Below, piece after piece: positions 56,401-64,000 of a stretch of 64,000 nucleotides of DNA. This DNA comes from Achatina immaculata (lineage: Eukaryota > Mollusca > Gastropoda > Stylommatophora > Achatinidae), in contig CM019708.1 in NCBI GenBank assembly GCA_009760885.1, forward strand, positions 11,646,931-11,710,930, in the 5' to 3' direction. A program made the position numbers and the translations under genes. Numbering within the stretch: position 1 is the stretch's first letter; every line of letters starts with the position of its first letter. Below the pieces are notes generated by a model that saw only the letters and a program-made list of their open reading frames with translations, was not told the origin of the DNA and did no database searches.

Positions 56401-59400
56401 CTCTGCAGCTCTTTTTTCCCTCACTGCCCCCCACCCCCTGGATTTTTCCATCACTACTAGAGGAGCAAGACCACTACAGCTACCACTACTGATTTAATTA
56501 GACTCCATTAACCAGCAACTACTGGTAAATACAGATTTTTTTAAAAAAAACAAAAACAGAGAAAACAAAATGCCAGGAGGTCTCTGGTTACTGTAACCAG
56601 TTTATATTATCAGAAACCTAGTAAGAGCAACCAGCAAAATTACATTGGAGTATAATCGAGCCAGTAGAATGATGATGCTCAGTATGCATGAAGGAGAATC
56701 ACCCTGTTTTGACTTTGATTCAGCTTATGAGCATTTTGTGGAGATTAAATTTTGCTGCAAATAAGATAAGAAAAAAATTCACATGGAGATTAAATTTTGC
56801 TGCAAATAAGATGAGAAAAAAATTTAGCTCCCTGATGTTGGTAAAAAAACATTTAATTTTACATTTTAAAAAATGCATAAAGTTATCAAATGTACCAAGT
56901 ATGTTCACTTTTACATTACAAAAAAAAAAAAGGTACAAAGTACCCACTGCTGTACCAATAAAACCGATATATCAGAGGGTACTTCACGCAAGGAGAAGGA
57001 TGTGCACAACCGTACCAGTTTTGAAAAATCCTAGCACAACTGCTGGACTAGTCTAAATATTCTCCTCATTAAATCTGGGTTTTCAAGTGATGTCCTTACC
57101 ACTCTATAATTTCTGTGCCACACAAACAAACAAACAAAAAAAAAACTGAGCTAAAAATAGCAGTGAGCAAGCTGATGGTGAAGTGGCTTCTGGGATTGAA
57201 GGCAACGAGTTCTGTTCCGGTTTATCGATGCCTCCCAACTGATAAAAGTTTTTTCCCAGTGCTGCTGAGAATACAGACATACTGAGGTGTGGCATCCAAG
57301 AAGAGAAATGAAAGCATCCATGGACTCATCCAAAGCACATTAGTGACTGATCACAAAATATTTATAAACTTTTTTTTCCCTGATTAACACAAGACAAGGT
57401 CTGTTCTGATAAATCGAGAACTTACTTGAAATGATCACAGCTTCACCTACAGGCTTCTTGAGGGCAGAAGCAACAAGCTTCATGCATTGGTTACTGCTAA
57501 AATCTGGAGTCTTCATGACATTTTCTGCTGTCTCGTTTACCCTAGATAATGTTACAACAAATTTTACAAGCATCACAGATGTAACAATTTCAAAGTTTAC
57601 ATTTGGTAAAGCATAAAAACAAAGCTGATAGGAAGACTCGGGAAATTCAGATAAAGCGCAAACATGTGGAAGAGATGAAAACAAAGATAATGATTTACAA
57701 TTGAACTAATGTATATAACAAAGATAATGATTTACAATTGAACTAATGTATATAACAAAGATAATGATTTACAACTGAACTAAAGTATATAACAAAGATA
57801 ATGATTTACAATTGAACTAATGTATATAACAAAGATAATGATTTACAACTGAACTAAAGTATATAACTACAAATAAAATGTGGAAATAGAATCCATATTC
57901 TGGAAAACACATATCACAATAAGAAATGAGGATAAAGCCCACTAACACTCTCAAATCTGAGGTGCAAACGTCAGTCAGAACTGAAAAAGCAGCATAAAGT
58001 AACTGAATTTTACAGTACAAAACACTGGCTCTACTGTGGCAACTGTGCTAATCAAATAATGGTAAAAATCTGTTATGAGGCACTTGTTCAGTAAACAACG
58101 CTCAAGGGAGCAAACAACCAACACTTTATGGCTTCAAAAACTTTCTCATAAAACGCTAAGAGCCATTAACATTACTACTACTACTACTACAACAGCACAC
58201 ACAGCCACACTGCAAAACCTCATAGGGGGGTGTTAGTCTCTAGGCAATATTTCTGAAACTTCTGGCTGGTGTTATCTGCAACAGAAACTGTGAGGATGAT
58301 GATGCACAGCACTGTGTCTGACTGGGAGCAGGTTATGGTGATTGTTTTTTCCATTTCCTAAGTGAAATTAAAGAGGGTGACCATGTGAAACTCTAAAGAG
58401 GACACTGTTAAGAGAAGCCAGTTTAGTGGGCATAACATCCCTTGACGAAGTTGAAAAACTCGCCGAAAACAGGAAAATTTGGCAAACAACTATGCGAGCC
58501 CTATGTGATGTTTAAAGGCACAGGAAGGATGCAAGATGTAAGAAGTGAACCTAAAAAAAGGGAGTTGGGGGTGTGGCATGTGTTTGTGTGTAATACTTAT
58601 TTAGTAGACTCCATTGTCATGGGGACAGGCAATCCCTGCCCTGTTAGTCAGGACGCCTGTTACTGGGGGTACTAAAAGAGAGGTGGGACAGGGTCTTGGT
58701 CAGCTATGATTCACTGACTGCCACATCTGACAGTGTCTACACTCTAATCGATTTTTTTTCCTAGCATGGAAATGTAAAAAACCTGGCAGAAACTGCATAT
58801 TATATTGTGGTTGCACTGAATATATAAAATTTGTCATCATTTAACATGAACACTGAAGAAGAACAGTTAAGGAAGGTCAGCAGAATAAACAACCATCTAG
58901 ACATTACAGGACAAAGTATGCACAACCTAGCCACAAAGCAACATTTAAAAAAAAAACAAAAAACATGCTTGCTGAGTCACAATATCCACACAGCAGCGTC
59001 ACCCTAAACTTCAGGCAACATAAGGCTTTTCTTCCTCTTACATCCAAGTGCTTTGCCTGAATTCTCAACTGTCTGCTTTCTACTTCCACATTCTGTCAGT
59101 CTGACACAAGCTTAAAGACAAACATGAAAATCTAAAGACTCGCTAGTCAGTGTTCCATCATTATCACTGGACCACAGAAAAATGCTTCCAGTCTTCACAT
59201 TGAGAACAAAAAGAAAAAAAAAAAAAAAAAACTGAAAACCAAAAAGATCAAATATGCCTTGGTCATATACTCTCAAATGGAAATAAGGGGACTCAGTGAA
59301 GCATTTGATGAGTTTCTTGTTCTGATCAAAGCCACATGGAAATAAGGGGACTCAGTGTAGCATTTGATGAGTTTCTTGTTCTGATCAAAGCCACATGGAA

Positions 59401-62400
59401 ATCATACAAGTAGTACAACAGTTTTAGCAATGAATAGCAAAATGTTGCAGAACATCAAAAGCTGATTAAAATCAAAAGACAACCAAAATTCTGTGGACAT
59501 CCAGGGCAATGATGAGAAGAAAGATGTCAGACAAGCTAACAGTCACAGAAACACTGAAGTGACAGTTACTGACTGAGAGAAAAACATGTGAATGGCCTGA
59601 GTAAGTGAAATGGGCAAAAACAAAGACAATCGATTTCATTAGAATTACCAAGAGAATTACACAAAATGGAGAAGTGTGGTCACCAGTACCTAATACTTCA
59701 GTTTCTGATAAACAAACATGAAGTTTCAAATGTTGCTCACCACTGTTTTACTATTGCGGTCGGACGCAGTCTGGGATATGAGCAAGTGCTGACTCTGGCA
59801 ACAACTGGTGACTTGACTGCATCAGCATAGGTCTTAGGACCTGACAAGAACAACCAAAATCACAACATTAAAAACATCAATGATGAAGCCAATTTTTTTT
59901 TTCCCCAGGACAAATTATTTTCTCTGTTTGGTGAATTGTTTGGGGGAGGGGGGGGAATCCCCAAAATTGCTTCACATTTTTCTGCCCCATGAAAGAGGTG
60001 CTGACATCAGAGCACTCAGATCAAAACAGCAAGTGGGACTGACCTCTTGCTTTGAATGTGAAAACCCTGCTAGCTTATATGAAAGAAAAGATTTAGGTAA
60101 ATAACAGCAAATATATTCAATGAAAGAAGAGATTTTGGTAAATAATGGCTAACATGTTAAGTGAAAGAAAAGATTTAGGTAAACAATGGCAAATGTGTTA
60201 AGTCAAAGAAAAGATTTAGGTAAACAATGGCAAATGTGTTAAGACAAAGAAAAGATTTAGGTAAACAATGGCAAATGTGTTAAGTCAAAGAAAAGATTTA
60301 GGTAAACAATGGCAAATGTGTTAAGTCAAAGAAAAGATTTAGGTAAACAATGGCAAATGTGTTAAGTCAAAGAAAAGATTCAGGTAAACAATGGCAAATG
60401 TGTTAAGTCAAAGAAAAGATTTAAGCAAATGTTGAAAAAGGACTAAATAAATAAAAAGATTTCAGTAAATGTTGACAAGCACTCTTCTCGTCTGTCTCCC
60501 TGGAACTGCAAGCACAAAGTTCTCTGCAGCCGATGTGGTGAAGGTGAGACACAGCATCGTGTCAGGTTGGGAGCAAGTTACAGCGGGTATTTTCTTCAAT
60601 CTGCGTGGAGCTAAGAAGCAGGTGTGCAATACTTGTTTAGACAACTCCAATCAGGAACTATGGCAATCTCTGCTCTGTTAGAAAGGCCGGGGCTTTTGCT
60701 GGTGGTACCGACGGAGAACTCAGACAGGATTTTAGTCAACTATGGTTTGCCAATGTTGGTTATGGTCACCATTCTATGATGGTAGGCAGATGATCTCAAT
60801 GTAGGGACAATGGCTACGATCACTGACTAGTACAGTCACTGCCCGGAAGGAAAGCAATGGTAAACTATCTTCTGGAAATATACCAAGAAACCCAAACAGC
60901 ATGGCTGTAAGAAATCGTTGACGATCTGCAGATGGACATAGCAGCAGCAGGCCATCTTGCTCACAACTGAGAGGCCTACAGAAGTGCTGTTTGGGAGGCA
61001 AAGTTCCGCAAGGGACATGCAAATGAATGAATGAATGGTTTGCCAACCCTGGCACCAGCATATCAGCTATGGATTGATGACTGCCAATTCAGACAGCATC
61101 TTCACTCCCCCCTCCCTCCAACAAGAATTAAATGAACAAAGATTTAAGTAAACTCTGAAGAAAGCACTAAAATTAAAGAAACCACTGACACAAAGCTACT
61201 TACTTATGATACAAGCTGTCAAAGAGTTGGCATTGTTACTATTTACACAAAATGCAGACTCTGGCTTCTGTTTCTCGTCAGGACCCAAACTTGTTGGGGA
61301 ATTCAGGTTACCAGAGTATGGGTTAGTTGCCACGACAGATCTACCACTAGCAGAAGAAGATGAATGTTTGCTGCTACCAACAGGAGAGTTGGCAGTAAAT
61401 TTATTTTGCAGAAACGTTAACTTTCCTTTACTTTGACCTTGTCTGATAAATGAATCCGACAGATGCTTCACATTTGTGACTTTGTCATCAGATTTTACAT
61501 TCTGTCCCCATGAAATAGCTGGGGTGTGGTTTGAATTTAATGGTCTTGATTGATGTCGTGAGACTGGACTGTTTGCTGTTAACACATCAGTTTTTCCTTC
61601 ATTCCCAAAGTCTAGTCTATGAGAGAAGGCTGCTCTTTCCAATGACAGCCTCTTAGCTGTTCTAGATGATGCAGGATTGTGTGAATGGGTACCATGTGAC
61701 TGAGGCGTCGAGGTACCAAATGAATGTCTTCTAGAATGATCTATACACGGTGTGTTCGGCAGTACAGGTTGCAGTATTTGAAAAGTGTCATTCATATTAC
61801 CAGTTCCAGAATTTTCATCATCTTCAGGTGCTGTTTCTGCCTGCATGCTGGCAGTCTGAGGCTGTGAAGGCTTCCTCCGCAATGAGGTCGGCCTTGACCC
61901 TTCTGCAAGTTTCCATTCATTGCTGGCCACTTCTGCAGTAGGGGACAAGTTGACATTCTGGTTATTTTCTTCACAGACCTTTGTATCATCAATTTTCTCC
62001 TCTTTATTTTCAGCAGCCAATGGCTGGTCAGCGCCAAAGCTGATGCCCGACGCAGATACAGACGCCTGCGGGCTGTTTTCAGTTTTTGCTGGAGTAAACC
62101 CTCTTCTTTTTGGACACATATCCAGAGATACGTTCAACATTTCAACAGCATTCATGCCTGCAGCATCCATACAGGTTAAGGTGCTCTCTTTCTCCGACAA
62201 TGATTCTCCAGCTGCTAACTGACTAGAAGAGAAATCACCAGACTCTCCTGTGTAGCAGACAGGAGATGAACACTGTTTCATGCCTTTGTCGTTGCTAAAA
62301 TACTGAAAAATACAGACAAAATTACATCATGACACATTTCTTACATGAATAAAGTTCACAAAATGCCCTGTGACACAAATAATCATCTTTAACAAGTGGT

Positions 62401-64000
62401 TATTTTCTCTTCTGCAAATATTTTTTGTGCCAATCTGAAAACCTTTGAAAAAAGGATTGCAGAGAATAGACCGAAGTCTATGGCCATCCATAAGAACTAC
62501 ATAGGACTAATGTGCCCTTAAAGTTCTGCAGTTTGTGTACAAAATTTTCAATCTGTGTGCAGATATTCTCATTTAAAAAATCTATGAGTAAATGTGCATT
62601 GCAGCATCAAATTATGGGGCACAATTTAAAGTTCTCATAGAAAAAAATACTGAAATCCAAGAAATCCGGAAAACAAATTCATGTGGTGCTTTCATACTCT
62701 CTGCATGTACATCTATACAATTTGTTGCTTTTGCATGGTCAGTTCACTATTTATGAGACCGTTTCTGCACTCTGTTGTGTCCTGTGCAAGGTGTGGCAAA
62801 GCTCTTTGAACTTGCTTGCAGGAATAACTTATTATTGTAGTGCTTTTGTTTTCTTCCCCTTATTTGTTCATATCATATTCTCCAGGACAAATATCTCTGG
62901 CTTCATCATATGCTGTGCTGGTGGCATCTGGCTAAGATCTCTTCCACCTTCTGTTACTAATATAACTGTTTTTTTCACTCACAGAAATACTGCAATGAAT
63001 GACATCCCACATTTACATCGTTGATAATCTGCAAATGGATGCATCAGCAGCAGGGTATCTTGCTACAGGAGAGCTACAGTTCCGCAAGGGACATGCAAAT
63101 GACTGACTGACTGACATCCCACAGAGAAACAACCAAAGAAATGACCTAAGCCAGAGGATACCTCAATCAAGACAGGTAAATGTATAACATATTCAATGAA
63201 GATCAAAAACAACAGTATTTAGGCACCGCAGCTTGCGTAAAAATGAGACAAATCCTCACAAACCACAAAGCGGCAATACACAAAATAAAATTCTTATACA
63301 AGATTTTAAATTCAATCCATGCATTATTTTCTAAAAAGATGTTACACATAGAACAAACAAAGGCATCATTCTGCGCCGTGGAAATACTATAAACTCATCT
63401 AAGTCGAACTGAAACATGCTACTTCAGATAAATATCAGCAAAATGATTATGACACAAACAACAATATACTTCTATTTAATTAATACTGCTTTCTCATAAA
63501 CACAGTTTCTTCAATTACCTGCCCTACTGCTACTCTGGCAGCTGGTTTCACCGCAGACATCGGCTTTAGTACTCTTTGCGGTTGCTGCTGCAAAATACCA
63601 TCAGCCCTGGCCTTTGATGTTGTTGTCTCCCCTTGCAAAGCTGTAAAATGGATAATTTGTAAATGTGATTCATGTGAGCCCAATATAATGAACAACTCAA
63701 CAACTTGAAAAAAAAAAAACAAGACAGGACAGACACACAAGGATAAATCAAAGTCATGGCTGAACAACCTTTTACCTTGAACATGCAGCTTTGGGATCTG
63801 TATGTCAATGATGTCACTAATACAAAAGTCTTCGGTTTCATCCCCTGGGTGTTTGGATGCTGGCCTCTCTTGATCAACCACAGGGCTGGTCCAGGCCACC
63901 CCTCGCTCCTCAACTAGGTAGCAACACTGCTCATACTTTGATATCAGTTCATTGTTCAGTAGGTCCTGGCTGTGCAGAATGTCATGTTGTTTCTTCACAA
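53246..64000 (-). CDS. Unrecognised Ser-rich protein gene, seven exons, 5' incomplete
   Basis: Minus-strand exons at 63776-64000 (continuing off the edge), 63519-63640, 61204-62302, 59741-59840, 57426-57541, 54340-54442 and 53246-53453 all have AG acceptors and GT donors. Their phases fit in sequence (1, 0, 1, 2, 1, 2), giving about 657 residues with no internal stop. I do not recognise the protein. The first segment is helical (HDILHSQDLLNNELISKYEQ). The rest is Ser/Asn/Thr/Pro-rich, with Ser-Pro sites and basic patches (CPKRRGFTPAK, SRTAKRLSLERAAFSHRLDF, RRQPLRVLSTNKSVSRSPVLK) resembling the disordered tail of a regulated nuclear or cytoskeletal protein; that is inference. It converges on ZC3H14. 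Confidence 0.8.
53868..54093. repeat. 54-bp minisatellite
   Basis: Four units of ATCAGAGACACTGTAAGCAA followed by TGAAACAAGTTGCTAGTCTA and CAGCACACTAATTT, at 53870, 53924, 53978 and 54032. It lies in the last intron of the minus-strand gene. Only a G/A difference (GTAAGC or GTCAGC) separates the units. Confidence 0.93.
54340..54442 (-). CDS. Unknown gene, penultimate exon
   Basis: Begins after CCTAG and reads SASDVTDETERRQPLRVLST then NKSVSRSPVLKPS, with donor CTA|GTGAGT, a strong match to consensus. The acceptor with its poly(T) tract is duplicated 51 bp upstream. Confidence 0.8.
54436..54537 (-). repeat. 51-bp tandem duplication of a splice acceptor
   Basis: The unit containing poly(T), CCTAG and AATCTGC occurs twice. 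AG dinucleotides lie at 54443-54444 and 54494-54495 on the minus strand. Confidence 0.9.
54538..55129. other. Intronic, unassigned
   Basis: A (GT)n run sits near 54660-54680. No exon was seen. Confidence 0.4.
55130..55390 (-). mobile_element. S2 tRNA-derived SINE, minus strand
   Basis: The minus-strand head reads GGTGTCTGAGTGGCAAAGTG then GTTAGTGCACTG, with a B box near GGGTTTGAATCTGG. The body runs to ATCCCTATGTGCCTCCAAGG. It is the best-preserved S2 copy in the window. Confidence 0.8.
55540..55960 (-). mobile_element. GAA-tailed element fragment, minus strand
   Basis: The minus strand ends GTACGAAGAAGAAGAGG and carries GGTGCTGAAGTCGGAGATAC, similar to ATGCTGAAGTCGGAGACAC in 8854-10426. 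It probably belongs to the same non-autonomous group. It is intronic. Confidence 0.55.
56100..57425. other. Intronic, with 45-bp duplication
   Basis: GAGATTAAATTTTGCTGCAA occurs at 56741 and 56786. A minus-strand frame at 57104-57333 is open but lacks consistent splice borders and is not called. Confidence 0.45.
57426..57541 (-). CDS. Unknown gene, exon
   Basis: Acceptor ATTATCTAG, donor CAA|GTAAGT. Reads VNETAENVMKTPDFSSNQCM then KLVASALKKPVGEAVIIS. The 116-nt length takes phase 2 to phase 1, matching both neighbours. Confidence 0.82.
57681..57868. repeat. 37-bp minisatellite
   Basis: Five units of ACAAAGATAATGATTTACAA then TTGAACTAATGTATATA, 37 bp apart. Intronic, about 140 bp upstream (in transcription) of an exon. 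Confidence 0.93.
58280..58740 (+). repeat. REP-A dispersed repeat split by a LINE end
   Basis: REP-A blocks (ACAGCACTGTGTCTGACTGG; AGACTCCATTGTCATGGGG; GAGGTGGGACAGGGTCTTGG) lie on both sides of a family A insertion. Confidence 0.7.
58367..58542 (+). mobile_element. RTE-like LINE family A 3' end
   Basis: Starts near ACCATGTGAAACTCTAAAGA and ends GCAAGATGTAAG, matching 14225-14374. The 7-bp repeat AAGTGAA at 58360-58366 and 58543-58549 is a likely target-site duplication. It encodes the final residues only. Confidence 0.8.
59277..59396. repeat. 59-bp tandem duplication
   Basis: ATGGAAATAAGGGGACTCAG onward occurs twice, 59 bp apart, differing at one base. Intronic. Confidence 0.9.
59741..59840 (-). 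CDS. Unknown gene, exon
   Basis: Acceptor TTGTTCTTGTCAG, donor GTG|GTGAGC. Reads PKTYADAVKSPVVARVSTCS then YPRLRPTAIVKQ. The 100-nt length takes phase 1 to phase 2. The other two frames contain stops. Confidence 0.8.
60081..60428. repeat. 41-bp minisatellite
   Basis: About eight units of GTCAAAGAAAAGATTTAGGT then AAACAATGGCAAATGTGTTAA. Outer units are diverged and the inner ones nearly identical. Intronic. Confidence 0.93.
60490..60790 (+). repeat. REP-A dispersed repeat
   Basis: CTCCCTGGAACTGCAAGC, TGCAGCCGATGTGGTGAAGG, ACAGCATCGTGTCAGGTTGG and GGTGGTACCGACGGAGA match the other copies. A continuation (ACTGCCAATTCAGACAGCATC) appears at 61078-61100, beyond a LINE scrap, so the repeat was split. 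Confidence 0.75.
60880..61040 (+). mobile_element. RTE-like LINE family C 3' end within REP-A
   Basis: Ends GGGACATGCAAATGAATGAATG (GAAT tail), with GATGGACATAGCAGCAGCAG upstream. The flanking REP-A sequence GGTTTGCCAA occurs on both sides (about 60744 and 61037), consistent with a target-site duplication. Confidence 0.75.
61204..62302 (-). CDS. Unknown gene, main exon (366 codons)
   Basis: Acceptor CTGTATTTTTCAG, donor ATAA|GTAAGT. The exon begins YFSNDKGMKQCSSPVCYTGE and runs through Ser/Asn/Thr-rich sequence with Ser-Pro and Thr-Pro sites (RRGFTPAKTENSPQ, RRHSFGTSTPQSHG, SNHTPAISWG). This suggests a phosphorylated, disordered protein. It is 1099 nt, phase 0 to phase 1. Confidence 0.85.
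62303..63518 (-). other. Intron of unknown gene with LINE scrap
   Basis: A family C-like end at 63015-63112 terminates GGGACATGCAAATGACTGACTGACTG, so its tail repeat is GACT in place of GAAT. The rest shows no coding signal. Confidence 0.6.
63519..63640 (-). CDS. Unknown gene, exon
   Basis: Acceptor TTTTACAG, donor GGGCAG|GTAATT. Reads LQGETTTSKARADGILQQQP then QRVLKPMSAVKPAARVAVGQ. It is basic and Pro/Val-rich. The 122-nt length takes phase 1 to phase 0. Confidence 0.82.
63776..64000 (-). CDS. Unknown gene, first visible exon (incomplete)
   Basis: The frame is open to the window edge. It reads KKQHDILHSQDLLNNELISK then YEQCCYLVEERGVAWTSPVV and an acidic DETEDFCISDIIDIQIPKL. Donor CAAG|GTAAAA. 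The Met visible at the edge need not be the start. Confidence 0.8.

Noticed and set aside
57104..57333. Extra exon of the minus-strand gene
   Set aside because: Neighbouring exons already join in phase without it and no convincing acceptor/donor pair bounds it.
1..64000. Prokaryotic defence systems, operons, toxin genes or viral genomes
   Set aside because: None of the expected proteins or layouts were seen; everything fits an animal genome with transposable elements.

Overview
This is a 64-kb window of an AT-rich animal nuclear genome. The evidence is spliced genes with GT-AG introns, dense non-LTR retrotransposons, tRNA-derived SINEs, an LTR element, DNA-transposon relics and many micro- and minisatellites. 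The repeat mix (RTE-like and jockey-like elements together with tRNA-headed SINEs) suggests a lophotrochozoan, most likely a mollusc, but that is inference and no species is named. No bacterial-style operons, CRISPR arrays, rRNA genes or free-standing tRNA genes were seen.

Two host genes are supported. (1) A plus-strand ZC3H14/Nab2-type nuclear poly(A)-binding protein gene spans 27886-41053. It has three large coding blocks: an N-terminal PWI-like fold, a long Ser-rich acidic middle, and five CCCH zinc fingers. The join between blocks 2 and 3 is not settled. A stop followed by AATAAA after block 2 could give a finger-less isoform. (2) A minus-strand Ser-rich, probably disordered protein that I do not recognise occupies 64000-53246. 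I could assemble seven exons, all with GT-AG borders and matching codon phases; its 5' end lies beyond the window. The two genes converge, with about 12 kb of repeat-rich DNA between them.

Layout: 1-2.0 kb holds a Tc1 relic and LINE fragments. A 148-bp hAT-type MITE lies at 2.7 kb and a 39-bp minisatellite at 4.65 kb. From 6 to 18.6 kb nested SINEs, LINEs and a GAA-tailed element alternate, followed by a 43-bp minisatellite. 19.4-26.3 kb is one LTR retroelement on the minus strand with near-identical LTRs, a primer-binding site and novel gag-like ORFs, but no pol; a 5'-truncated RTE sits inside it. 27-41 kb is ZC3H14 with repeat-filled introns, including a roughly 300-bp-arm inverted repeat at 36.5-37.7 kb. 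41-53 kb holds SINEs, LINEs and 48-bp and 42-bp minisatellites. 53-64 kb is the minus-strand gene, whose introns carry further minisatellites and LINE ends.

Four RTE-like families can be told apart by their 3' tails or RT sequence: A (GTAAGAT-like tail), B (ATG repeat), C (GAAT repeat) and D (RT of the 20.3-22.0 kb copy). Several insertions are dated relative to one another by target-site duplications read directly from the sequence. The most interesting items are the pol-less LTR element, the in-frame duplicated splice acceptor at 54.44-54.49 kb, and the unknown seven-exon gene.
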